A DNA stretch of 8,055 bases from Bacteroidales bacterium (GTDB taxonomy: Bacteria > Bacteroidota > Bacteroidia > Bacteroidales > UBA932), in NCBI GenBank assembly GCA_016293535.1, contig JAEDEB010000079.1:1-8055 (forward strand), given 5' to 3'. Position 1 is the stretch's first letter, and every line of letters begins with the position of its first letter. The notes below the pieces were generated by a model. It was not told the DNA's origin. It did no database searches and saw only the letters and a program-made list of their open reading frames with translations. Shown one piece after another: positions 1 through 6,363 of this stretch. The translations under genes were made by a program, and so were the position numbers.

Positions 1-57
1 AGCAAGCATTGTGTAATAATTGGTAGGATAGTGTCAGTCCGGGAAAATATTCCTTAA

Positions 58-65
58 TACCTTTG
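58..65 (+). promoter_or_regulatory. Probable -7 promoter box for the MFS transporter
   Basis: TACCTTTG matches the Bacteroidota -7 consensus TAnnTTTG. No good TTG/TTTG -33 box is seen 19-21 bp upstream, so the match rests on one element. Transcription would begin near position 72, leaving a leader of about 7 nt before the ATG at 79, or about 28 nt before the in-frame ATG at 100. Confidence 0.5.
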
Positions 66-78
66 CAACAGTAATGAT

Positions 79-1437
79 ATGGTTACTGACACTGAAATTA
101 TGACCAAATTGACCGAAAAATTCGCCTACGCCCTCGGAGATGCTGCTGCAGGTGGCATCGTGTGGAAGGTGATGTCCATAGCTTTTCCTTTCTTTTTCAC
201 CAACATCTACGGACTTACGCTCGCCGATACGGCAGCTCTGATGCTCATTGCAAGGATGTTCGACGTTGTGACAGACCCGTTGATGGGCTCCCTCGCTGAC
301 CGTACCCGCAGCCGTTGGGGAACTTACCGTCCGTGGCTCATCTTTGGCGCAATCCCTCTTGGGTTGGTGTTTGCACTTTTGCTTTACACTCCCGATCTGG
401 GGCCTGTGGGCAAACGGATATGGGCCTACGGCCTATACCTGCTGATGATGGCGGTCTACACTGCCGTGAATGTGCCTTACGGATCCCTTCTTGGCGTCAT
501 GACGGATGATGACAACGAAAAGAACCAGTTCTCGTCGTTCAGGATGGTGGGAGCGTACGCGATGGGTTTTGTGACCCTGCTGAGTTTCCCTTACATTCAG
601 AAGATGATTGGAGGCAGTCCGGCTCACCAGTATGCAGTCATCGGAGCCGCTTTCGGCGCCGTTGCCGCTCTTATGACCCTCATTTGCGGACTTTTCACAA
701 AGGAAAGACTCAAGCCGGTCCGTGCCGAGAGATTCTCCTTCAAGCCTTTTGCAGACCTCTTCAAGAACAAACCGTGGATTTATCTGACACTTATCGGAAT
801 CTGTACGAACTTCTTCAACGGTTTCCGTTATGCTGCGGCCGCATATATGTTCACCTACTGTCTTCCTGGCGAAATAACTATGATGGGGCTGATTGTCAAC
901 TACACTGTCTTCATGACTTTCGGTGAGGTCGTCTGCATGATTGCTGGAGGCCTTTCCCCTAAGTTCACCCAGTGGGCCGGCTCCAAGAAAAAGGCTTTCT
1001 CATGCTCCGCTCTCATCTGCCTTGTGCCGTCCGTCCTGTTTTTCTTCATACCTATGGACCCGGCCTGGATATGGCTGATGATAGTCTTTGTCATCATCAC
1101 TTCCATCGGAATCGGAATCTACTCTCCGCTTCTGTGGTCGATGTATGCAGATGTTGCAGACTATGCCACCAAGAAAAATGGCACATCTTCGACAGGACTG
1201 ATTTTCTCGTCCGGAACGATGGCACAGAAGTTCGGTTCGGCGATTTCCGGTGCCCTGATCACTCTTTTCCTGGGGTGGGCAGGCCTGCACACTCCCGAGG
1301 GTGCATCCGAACCAATCATCGCCGAGGGCTGTATCGGGAGTGTCCGCACCATGGTCTGGGCCCTGTTCAGCCTCATTCCGGCAGCAGTGGTGCTCATAAT
1401 GCTGCTGCTGATCTATAAATATCCGATCAGGAAATGA
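79..1437 (+). CDS. GPH-family MFS sugar:cation symporter (MelB/YicJ-like)
   Basis: Inner-membrane symporter of the glycoside-pentoside-hexuronide:cation family, which takes up sugars or glycosides with Na+ or H+. The 452 residues are the usual length and form about 12 hydrophobic segments. The N-terminus has the family motif EKFAYALGD (13-21). Next comes FDVVTDPLMG (61-70), whose Asp62 and Asp66 correspond to the cation-site aspartates of MelB, followed by TRSRWGTYRPW (76-86). NVPYGSL (131-137) and SMYADVADYATKKNGTSSTG (354-373) are further family blocks. The start is ambiguous: the ATG at 100 gives the short N-terminus normal for the family and a longer leader from the promoter at 58-65, so it may be the true start. 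The substrate cannot be read from the sequence. The gene stands alone on this strand, with a hairpin covering its stop codon. A link to the secreted GH2 at 3295-5202 is only inference. Confidence 0.93.
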   Translation: MVTDTEIMTKLTEKFAYALGDAAAGGIVWKVMSIAFPFFFTNIYGLTLADTAALMLIARMFDVVTDPLMGSLADRTRSRWGTYRPWLIFGAIPLGLVFALLLYTPDLGPVGKRIWAYGLYLLMMAVYTAVNVPYGSLLGVMTDDDNEKNQFSSFRMVGAYAMGFVTLLSFPYIQKMIGGSPAHQYAVIGAAFGAVAALMTLICGLFTKERLKPVRAERFSFKPFADLFKNKPWIYLTLIGICTNFFNGFRYAAAAYMFTYCLPGEITMMGLIVNYTVFMTFGEVVCMIAGGLSPKFTQWAGSKKKAFSCSALICLVPSVLFFFIPMDPAWIWLMIVFVIITSIGIGIYSPLLWSMYADVADYATKKNGTSSTGLIFSSGTMAQKFGSAISGALITLFLGWAGLHTPEGASEPIIAEGCIGSVRTMVWALFSLIPAAVVLIMLLLIYKYPIRK

Positions 1438-1484
1438 ACTGAGGATGACTAATCAATCTTGGATTTAGTCATCCCCAGTTCATT
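1433..1484 (+). terminator. Long stem-loop terminator at the end of the MFS gene
   Basis: Positions 1433-1452 pair with 1465-1484 in a 20-bp stem with one A.C mismatch (1442/1475) and a 12-nt loop. The left arm contains the TGA stop codon (1435-1437). The downstream flank AATTCATTAATTTTCG is AT-rich but has no clean U-tract, so it may act as a 3'-end stabiliser as well as, or instead of, an intrinsic terminator. Confidence 0.65.
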
Positions 1485-1523
1485 AATTCATTAATTTTCG
1501 GTTAGTTGCCGACTCTCAGCCTG

Positions 1524-1613
1524 TTAGTATTCCTCCTCGTTGAAGTTATGGTTTGCCTTGTATAAAGTGATTATTATCAGATAGTTGGAGTTTGATTCAA
1601 GGGCTCCGGTTAG
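1524..1613 (-). other. Possible decayed gene remnant (C-terminal coding tail)
   Basis: The stretch 1485-1684 has no intact gene. Within it, the minus strand reads open for 29 codons into a TAA stop at 1524-1526 and ends in the residues FNEEEY. The last six residues (FNEEEY) and 14 nt of DNA (TATTCCTCCTCGTT on the plus strand) match the 3' end of the DUF2795 gene at 2359-2580. The upstream part (NYLIIITLYKANHN) does not resemble DUF2795; a hydrophobic strand of this type is common near the end of RelE-superfamily toxins. A TGA at 1614-1616 closes the frame and there is no start codon. It could be a fused or eroded fragment, or chance. Confidence 0.2.
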
Positions 1614-1615
1614 TC

Positions 1616-1684
1616 ATTTGGGTAGTCTGGGACTGGCTTAAAGCCACTAAATGGCAAATCACTTCCCAAAACCACTATCCAAAT
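1616..1684. repeat. Imperfect inverted repeat just 3' of the toxin gene
   Basis: ATTTGGGTAGT (1616-1626) and ACTATCCAAAT (1674-1684) pair at 10 of 11 positions. Inside lies a small stem, TGGCT (1634-1638) with AGCCA (1642-1646). The right arm abuts the toxin stop codon (1685-1687), so on the minus strand the transcript would fold directly after the toxin reading frame. It may be a weak terminator or a 3' stability element. No U-tract follows. Confidence 0.35.
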
Positions 1685-2026
1685 CTACTCAGTCCCCAGT
1701 ATGGCATTTCTCAGTTCAATGATTTCCTTGTCAGAGATGGTTTCTCTCTCTGATTTGTCATAGACTGTCATCAGGGTAATCTCCCGATTGTCATCTTCGA
1801 GCAGATAGTTGAATGTAATCACTCTGGCTCCGCCGCTTTTCCCCTTTCCCTTGCTTTTGATAGACATCCTGACCTTCCTGACACCACCTCCCAAATCAGC
1901 ACCTGCAAGGGGATTTTCAGTTATCTCGTTTATCAAAACCCTCAAGTCCTCCGGGAAAGAAGGATACTTCTTGGTCAAGTGTTTTGCCTGTTTTAAAAAC
2001 TCAGGCAAATAGGAAATCCTAACCAT
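1685..2026 (-). CDS. RelE/HigB-2-like type II toxin
   Basis: A 113-residue protein of the RelE/ParE superfamily, closest in layout to HigB-2 of Vibrio cholerae, whose members cut mRNA on the ribosome. The N-terminal helix region (8-37) carries Lys/Arg-rich faces. The core signature follows: DLGGGVRKVRMSIKSKGKGK (44-63), then GGARVITFNYL (65-75), ITLMTVYDKSE (83-93) and a C-terminal helix starting at ISDKEI (97-102). The GGxRKxR...KGKxGGxRVI...LxxYxK pattern is the hallmark of this branch. The start at 2026 lies 3 nt after the antitoxin stop codon, so the two genes are almost certainly co-transcribed. The region is AT-richer than its neighbours, which suggests acquisition. Activity is inferred from family; the catalytic residues of this branch are not invariant enough to call from sequence alone. 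Confidence 0.85.
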   Translation of the reverse strand: MVRISYLPEFLKQAKHLTKKYPSFPEDLRVLINEITENPLAGADLGGGVRKVRMSIKSKGKGKSGGARVITFNYLLEDDNREITLMTVYDKSERETISDKEIIELRNAILGTE

Positions 2027-2029
2027 ATG

Positions 2030-2245
2030 TTATGCCGATTGAAGCGCCTCAAACAACTCCTCAACCCCAGGCAGACTCTCACCTTTTTCCTGAGCAGACT
2101 TCAATTCCTTGAAACTTTGTTCTATGCTCTTCAAGGTTTCCTCTTTTTCGGTCTGGGTAGAATATGTCCAGCCCATCTTTTTTGAAAGCTTTCGAAAGAA
2201 GGGCATATCCTTCTTGGGGATATTTACATATACTCCAGTAGCCAT
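2030..2245 (-). CDS. Small antitoxin partner of the HigB-2/RelE-like toxin
   Basis: A 71-residue protein, first gene of the toxin-antitoxin operon. It opens with a short strand (VYVNIPKKDM, 5-14), then FFRKLSKKMGW (16-26), a block common in small Bacteroidota antitoxins. A charged helical tail follows (33-70), rich in Glu and Lys. No classical HigA-type helix-turn-helix is evident, so the DNA-binding mode, if any, is unclear; the N-terminal strand could form a ribbon-helix-helix-like dimer, and the tail probably wraps the toxin. The role is inferred mainly from position, size and spacing (3 nt before the toxin start). The ATG at 2243-2245 lies about 20 nt downstream of the start of transcription predicted from the promoter at 2270-2300. 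Confidence 0.75.
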   Translation of the reverse strand: MATGVYVNIPKKDMPFFRKLSKKMGWTYSTQTEKEETLKSIEQSFKELKSAQEKGESLPGVEELFEALQSA

Positions 2246-2269
2246 AGCATACTTCTATTTAGTTTCAAA

Positions 2270-2300
2270 CAAAAATATGGATTTTTACTGAGAAAACAAA
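2270..2300 (-). promoter_or_regulatory. Bacteroidota promoter of the toxin-antitoxin operon
   Basis: On the minus strand TTTG (2297-2300) is followed after exactly 19 bp by TATTTTTG (2270-2277), matching the phylum consensus TTTG-N19-21-TAnnTTTG at both boxes. Transcription would begin near 2263, about 20 nt before the antitoxin ATG. It is the best promoter in the window. The rest of the 2246-2358 gap is AT-rich and holds no gene. Confidence 0.75.
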
Positions 2301-2346
2301 TGATGTACTTTCATCTATGTAGGAGAAATAATCTGAATGAAAATCG

Positions 2347-2360
2347 GATAGTTGACTATC
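2347..2360. repeat. Short dyad GATAGT-TG-ACTATC
   Basis: A 14-bp inverted repeat with 6-bp arms overlaps the stop codon of the DUF2795 gene (2359-2361). On the minus strand it can form a 5-bp stem with a TCAA tetraloop followed by CGATTTTCATT, a weak terminator candidate. It lies about 50 bp upstream of the toxin-antitoxin promoter, so an operator role is also conceivable. Confidence 0.3.
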
Positions 2361-2580
2361 AATATTCCTCCTCGTTAAAGAAGAAGTCGTCTTTGGTCGG
2401 GTAATCCGGCCAGATGTCCTCTATGCTTTCGTAGACTTCGCCGTCATCCTCGAGTTCCTGTAGATTCTCGACCACCTCCATCGGGGCTCCGGAGCGCATT
2501 GCATAGTCGATGAGTTCATCTTTTGTTGCAGGCCATGGTGCATCCTCCAGCCTGTATGCAAGTTCAAGTGTCCAATACAT
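2359..2580 (-). CDS. DUF2795 domain-containing protein
   Basis: A 73-residue acidic protein covering one DUF2795 domain, a small helical fold of unknown function that is widespread in Bacteroidota. Recognisable blocks are MYWTLELAYRLEDAPWPATK (1-20), then ELIDYAMRSGAP (22-33), VVENLQELEDDGEVYESIED (36-55) and IWPDYP (56-61). The tail ends in FFFNEEEY. It has no signal peptide, membrane segment or catalytic motif, and about a quarter of its residues are Asp or Glu. The ATG at 2578-2580 follows CAGGGAT, a modest Shine-Dalgarno-like sequence. It is transcribed away from folE, and no -7 box is clear on its own side of the 107-bp gap. The role is unknown; the acidic, tryptophan-containing make-up suggests a protein-protein adaptor, which is inference. 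Confidence 0.85.
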   Translation of the reverse strand: MYWTLELAYRLEDAPWPATKDELIDYAMRSGAPMEVVENLQELEDDGEVYESIEDIWPDYPTKDDFFFNEEEY

Positions 2581-2605
2581 ATCCCTGAATTTTGAATGTT
2601 TTTAC

Positions 2606-2613
2606 TAATTTTG
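2606..2613 (+). promoter_or_regulatory. Probable -7 promoter box for folE
   Basis: TAATTTTG matches TAnnTTTG. The -33 region is poor, since TTTG at 2591-2594 is too close. Transcription from about 2620 would leave a leader near 68 nt and would exclude the upstream in-frame ATG at 2592, which supports the start at 2688. Confidence 0.45.
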
Positions 2614-2687
2614 CCAAGGCGTTGGGCCATCAAGTTTCATACCATCGCAATATTATATATATAAGGTCTGACTACATAACTGCGGAA

Positions 2688-3278
2688 ATGGCATATATCA
2701 AGGATGACAGATACGACGAAAATGTGACAGCGGAAATCGCCGTTCATTACAGGGAGATACTGCGGCTTCTGGGGGAGGACGTGGAGCGTGAGGGCCTTGT
2801 CAAGACTCCGGAACGAGTGGCAAAGGCCCTGCAGTTCATTACAAAGGGTTATCAGGAGGACGGTGCGGAGATACTGCGCAGCGCGATGTTCAATGAGGAG
2901 TATGAGCAGATGGTTCTTGTCCGCGACATAGAACTTTATTCTACCTGCGAACATCATGTTATGCCCTTCATCGGCAAATGTCATGTTGCTTATATTCCCC
3001 ACGGAAGGATTACCGGCCTGAGCAAGATTGCCCGCGTCGTGGAGACTTTCGCCCGCCGTCTCCAGGTCCAGGAGAGGCTGACAGTCCAGATTCGCGACTG
3101 CATACAGGAAACCCTCGATCCTCTCGGGGTAGCTGTTGTCATCGAGGCTTCGCACACCTGCATGACACTGCGGGGAGTACAGAAGGCGAATGCCGTAACC
3201 ACGACATCCGCCTTCTCCGGAGTTTTCCTCAAGGATGAGAGAACCCGCAACGAGTTCCTCAATCTGATTCGTCAGTAA
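2688..3278 (+). CDS. folE: GTP cyclohydrolase I (type I, FolE)
   Basis: Converts GTP to 7,8-dihydroneopterin triphosphate, the first step of tetrahydrofolate synthesis, also shared with the route to queuosine; a cytosolic homodecameric Zn enzyme. The start at 2688 gives 196 residues, the normal length for the family. Zn ligands are visible: Cys87 in STCEHHVMPF, and Cys158 with His156 in SHTCMTLRG. Other signatures are GLVKTPERVAKAL (36-48), HVAYIP (99-104), GLSKIARVVETFARRLQVQE (110-129) and the C-terminal TTTSAFSG. The frame extends upstream to an ATG at 2592, but those 32 residues look nothing like the family and lie before the predicted transcription start. It diverges from the DUF2795 gene and converges on the GH2 gene with 16 bp between stop codons and no clear terminator. 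No other folate or queuosine gene is in the window. Confidence 0.95.
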   Translation: MAYIKDDRYDENVTAEIAVHYREILRLLGEDVEREGLVKTPERVAKALQFITKGYQEDGAEILRSAMFNEEYEQMVLVRDIELYSTCEHHVMPFIGKCHVAYIPHGRITGLSKIARVVETFARRLQVQERLTVQIRDCIQETLDPLGVAVVIEASHTCMTLRGVQKANAVTTTSAFSGVFLKDERTRNEFLNLIRQ

Positions 3279-3294
3279 TTGGAAACCGGCCTCG

Positions 3295-5202
3295 CTATTG
3301 AGCCTTCATCCTGGCAATAACGGCTTCGTTTGCTGCCCTTACCCTGTCCACGATGAGTTTGTTGACCTCTCTGTCATAGGTCATGAGGCCGTTGACTTCG
3401 CCTTCGACATCGGTGGTCTGGGTGTATACGGCTGCGCTCACCCCTTCCTCCACAAGCTCACCGAGCTTTTCGGCATAATCTTCATATACCTTCGTCACTT
3501 CCTCGGATGAATTGTACTGGACATATCCCCAGTTCCTGTCGGACTGCCAGGTATGTCCCTCGAGAGGAAGTCCTATGCCACCGTATTCGCCTAAGACTAC
3601 CACCATATCCGGATCCCATACCCAGATATGCGGGCCAGGGTAGTGGTGGGAATCGAGAATGTCGCCGCAACCACCGGACACCCAGTTTCCGCCTGAAGCC
3701 ATATTGATCAGCCGGGTAGGATCTGCCTCTCTGGTGAACTCCACGGCTTCTCGAGTGTCGAACTGGCTCCAGTTTTCGTTGAAAGGTACCCATGCGACGA
3801 TGCAAGGGAACTTCTTTACCTGAGAGATGATTTCGCCCCACTCCTTATAATAATTGGCTTTCTGCTCCTCTGTGGCAGGGAAGTCGGTGCCGGCATCGTA
3901 GCCATGGGTAAAGTCCCACTGGGACTGTCTGTTGTCAGAGAAGCACGGCATATCCTGCCATACGAGTATGCCCAGCTGGTCGCAGTAGTAGAACCACCTC
4001 GAAGGCTCGACCTTGATATGCTTTCGTATCATATTGAAGCCGTACTCCTTGGTCATAATGAGGTCATGCTTGAGGGCCTCGTCTGTCGGGGCGGTATAGA
4101 GCCCGTCAGGCCACCATCCCTGGTCGAGAGGACCGTACTGGAAGAGAGCCTCGTTGTTCAGGAACATGCGGAGCTTTCCGGCTGCATCGCGTTCTTTGCT
4201 GATTTTCCTCATCGCCGTGTATCCCTGAATCTTGTCTATGCGTTTCCCGTCGCGCCAGAGTGTGATTCTGAGTCCATGGAGATACGGCTCGTCCGGACTC
4301 CACTTCGAGAAACGGCGGGGCTTGAGGGTAATGGACTCGCCCGGTTTTCCGCTCGCCTTCGCCACGGAGAAAAGGGCAGGACGCGAGGTGTCGTAGCCTT
4401 TGCGCGCACGGAGCATCGATACCTTCACAACATCGCCCTCGCGCATTCCGCAGGTATTCACGGTTACGGTCAATGTTCCTTCGTCGATATCAGCAACGGC
4501 GTTGTAGTCTGCTATGGCGCTTTCGCCGACAGGCTCCAGCCATACCGTCTGCCATATTCCTGTCACTGCGGTATACCATATTCCATCCGGTTTCTTGACC
4601 TGCTTTCCGCGAGGCTGGAAGTCGTTTTCCGTCGCGTCGTATACCCTGACCGCAAGGCTTTGGGTGCCTTCTGTGAGGTAGTCAGTGATGTCGAATGTGA
4701 AGGAGGTGAAACCTCCGGTGTGTGTGCCGGCATGATGTCCGTTCACATATACATCTGCCTGCCAGTCAACGGCTCCGAAGTTGAGCCGTACCCTCTTGCC
4801 CTTCCATGAGTCCGGTATTGTGAACTCACGTCTGTACCACAATGCCTCCTCTTCGCTGACGGTGCGTCCGACGCCCGAAAGCGAGGATTCGATAGGGTAG
4901 GGGACGAGAATGTGGCCCTCAGGGACACTCCCGTCGGCGAGGGCTTCGCTTATGGACTCGTATGTTGCGGATGCGGGGGTTATCCTGTAGTTCCAAAGAC
5001 CGTTCAGGTTTACCCAAGCCTTGCGCGCCATTTCCGGACGAGGGTATTCGGGATGTGCATTTTCAGGGTTTACCGATGCTGCCCAGCGTGTACTGATGTG
5101 TCCGTCGACGGGTGCCCAGTCTGCAGTAGGGTTCTGTGCAGACAATGACAGCCGACCTATCAAGCCGGCTGCCACCAAAAGTGTCAATGTGATTTTTCTC
5201 AT
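3295..5202 (-). CDS. Secreted glycoside hydrolase family 2 protein
   Basis: A 635-residue retaining glycosidase of family GH2 (beta-galactosidase, beta-glucuronidase and beta-mannosidase types). A signal peptide with cleavage near SLSA|QN (22/23) sends it to the periplasm. The N-terminal sugar-binding jelly-roll spans about 30-225 (ALWYRREFTIP at 120-130, DVYVNGHHAG at 150-159, GIWQTVWLEP at 215-224). An Ig-like domain runs from about 226 to 330 and a TIM barrel from about 340 to 620. The acid/base is Glu476 in PFNENWSQFD (473-482); the nucleophile is probably Glu539 in VLGEYGG (536-542). YTQTTDVEGEVNG (593-605) is also typical. It lacks the C-terminal domains of LacZ, so it is a compact form, and its substrate cannot be assigned. 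It starts 17 bp after the DUF5692 stop on the same strand, so it is the second gene of an operon. Confidence 0.93.
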   Translation of the reverse strand: MRKITLTLLVAAGLIGRLSLSAQNPTADWAPVDGHISTRWAASVNPENAHPEYPRPEMARKAWVNLNGLWNYRITPASATYESISEALADGSVPEGHILVPYPIESSLSGVGRTVSEEEALWYRREFTIPDSWKGKRVRLNFGAVDWQADVYVNGHHAGTHTGGFTSFTFDITDYLTEGTQSLAVRVYDATENDFQPRGKQVKKPDGIWYTAVTGIWQTVWLEPVGESAIADYNAVADIDEGTLTVTVNTCGMREGDVVKVSMLRARKGYDTSRPALFSVAKASGKPGESITLKPRRFSKWSPDEPYLHGLRITLWRDGKRIDKIQGYTAMRKISKERDAAGKLRMFLNNEALFQYGPLDQGWWPDGLYTAPTDEALKHDLIMTKEYGFNMIRKHIKVEPSRWFYYCDQLGILVWQDMPCFSDNRQSQWDFTHGYDAGTDFPATEEQKANYYKEWGEIISQVKKFPCIVAWVPFNENWSQFDTREAVEFTREADPTRLINMASGGNWVSGGCGDILDSHHYPGPHIWVWDPDMVVVLGEYGGIGLPLEGHTWQSDRNWGYVQYNSSEEVTKVYEDYAEKLGELVEEGVSAAVYTQTTDVEGEVNGLMTYDREVNKLIVDRVRAANEAVIARMKAQ

Positions 5203-5219
5203 TATGTCTTGTTCTGAAA

Positions 5220-6281
5220 TCAGTCAAGTTCAGCTCTTGCCATAGCCTCCTCGAAATCTGCAGTGCCCTTCCAGACTTCGTGAGTGTACGGGTTGATATG
5301 CTGAGCCTTGGCTCGTTTGATGATGAAGCCCAGGCATATCACGTTTGCGACCAATGCCGCGATGGCGAGGATTCCCTGTGCCGTCGGGTTGCCGAGAGCC
5401 GGCTCAACAGCAGGGTTGGAGAGTTCGATGGCCATCGTGTTCTGTGCATACTCGGCGCCATAGATGACAGGGAGCACGGAGCACTTGGTACCGACCTGGA
5501 AGAGAGGGAATACCTGTGCGAACATGCACCAGATTGCGAGAGTGTGTGCGCGGTTCTGGATCCAGCCGCCCTTGTTCCAGAGCATTGCGGCGAAGGTCGG
5601 TGCAAGCAGCAGAGCGAGACCGCAGTACCAGGTGTGGGTAGGGAGGTTGAGATAGGTATATGTGAAATTCCAGATGTCGTACGAAATGATGAACGCCCAG
5701 GTCATGTCAGGCCAGAGCATATCCTGATGGTTCTTGTCCTTAGAACTGTAAATTCCCCACCAGCCTGTCATGCAGGCAATGTTCAGGAGTCCTGCGAGGC
5801 CGTTGAGCCAGTTCCACCATCCGCCGTAGAGCCACACGCCTTCGCTGGAGTACCACCATCCTCCGGTGAAACCGCCCTTGATTGCGGACTCGAAGTCCGA
5901 ACCGACTGCGATGAGAATGTTGATTGCCACGATAATGAAAGGGAAAGGCTTGAACCACTCCTTCTTGCCTATGCCCCATCTGTACTTGAGCATCATGAAG
6001 CCGATGCATCCCGCGGTCGCTGCATATAGTTTCGCATAGTGGAACCAGCCGTTCATGTATACGTGCGTCTGGTTTTCTAATGCCCATTGTGCTCCCGTGC
6101 GTGCTCCTATGGCTATGGCCAGGAAGTAGGCGGTGAGTGCAAGAGGGAGGATAAGGAAGAAGAATATGCCGCCGGCCTTGGTGCGACGTGAGATTTCATT
6201 GGTGACGATGAGTCCGACGAATACGAGCAGCCATCCGAGGAGCTGGTATGCGGAGAAGTCACCGTAAATGTGGAAGAACAT
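5220..6281 (-). CDS. DUF5692 family polytopic membrane protein
   Basis: A 353-residue integral membrane protein that I recognise as the DUF5692 family, which has no established function. About nine hydrophobic segments are seen (near 11-29, 38-60, 82-100, 112-128, 155-178, 191-212, 215-234, 246-262 and 301-321). The protein is very rich in Trp and aromatics: WFHYAKLYAATAGCIGFMML (79-98), SSEGVWLYGGWWNW (145-158), MTGWWGIYSS (171-180), LWPDMTW (189-195), YDIWNF (201-206) and LWNKGGWIQNRA (234-245). These conserved-looking polar/aromatic patches could line a substrate path. There is no cleaved signal peptide and no ATPase or transporter signature. It is the first gene of an operon with the secreted GH2, so a role in handling a glycoside or its product is a reasonable inference, not shown. 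A -7 box lies at 6310-6317. Confidence 0.85.
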   Translation of the reverse strand: MFFHIYGDFSAYQLLGWLLVFVGLIVTNEISRRTKAGGIFFFLILPLALTAYFLAIAIGARTGAQWALENQTHVYMNGWFHYAKLYAATAGCIGFMMLKYRWGIGKKEWFKPFPFIIVAINILIAVGSDFESAIKGGFTGGWWYSSEGVWLYGGWWNWLNGLAGLLNIACMTGWWGIYSSKDKNHQDMLWPDMTWAFIISYDIWNFTYTYLNLPTHTWYCGLALLLAPTFAAMLWNKGGWIQNRAHTLAIWCMFAQVFPLFQVGTKCSVLPVIYGAEYAQNTMAIELSNPAVEPALGNPTAQGILAIAALVANVICLGFIIKRAKAQHINPYTHEVWKGTADFEEAMARAELD

Positions 6282-6309
6282 AGTTGTGTTAATTTAGTTA
6301 TTAGTGGCG

Positions 6310-6317
6310 CAAAGATA
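6310..6317 (-). promoter_or_regulatory. -7 promoter box of the DUF5692-GH2 operon
   Basis: On the minus strand TATCTTTG matches TAnnTTTG exactly. Transcription would begin near 6303, giving a leader of about 22 nt that is AT-rich and lacks a Shine-Dalgarno sequence, as is common in this phylum. The -33 region (around 6337-6342) is not a good TTTG. Confidence 0.6.
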
Positions 6318-6348
6318 GGTATTTTTAACACTTGTGAGAATATTTGAG

Positions 6349-6356
6349 TATATTTG
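6349..6356 (+). promoter_or_regulatory. -7 promoter box of the lipoprotein gene
   Basis: TATATTTG matches TAnnTTTG. It ends only 7 bp before the ATG at 6364, so the predicted transcript would start at or next to the start codon. It is divergent from the box at 6310-6317, with 31 bp between the two -7 elements. The -33 box is not clear. Confidence 0.5.
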
Positions 6357-6363
6357 TGGAGAT

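Noticed and set aside
2592..2687. N-terminal extension of FolE from an upstream in-frame ATG
   Set aside because: The 32 extra residues do not look like the family, and they lie upstream of the transcription start predicted from the -7 box at 2606-2613.
2637..3155. A 172-codon minus-strand frame inside folE
   Set aside because: It is antisense to a complete FolE with both zinc motifs and shows no family features.
3904..4809. A 301-codon plus-strand open frame inside the GH2 gene
   Set aside because: It is fully antisense to a GH2 with intact domains and catalytic motifs, and its translation has no recognisable family or hydrophobic pattern. GC-rich codon use opens such shadow frames.
5280..6029. 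A 249-codon plus-strand open frame inside the DUF5692 gene
   Set aside because: It is antisense to a clear membrane protein. Its Cys-, Arg- and Glu-rich translation reflects the complement of hydrophobic codons.
79..6281. Polysaccharide utilisation locus
   Set aside because: There is no SusC/SusD pair, hybrid two-component regulator or anti-sigma system, and the symporter and GH2 lie apart on opposite strands with unrelated genes between.
6334..6363. GTG start for the lipoprotein ten codons upstream
   Set aside because: It would put MRIFEYICGD before the signal peptide and spoil a normal lipoprotein leader, and it lies before the predicted transcription start.
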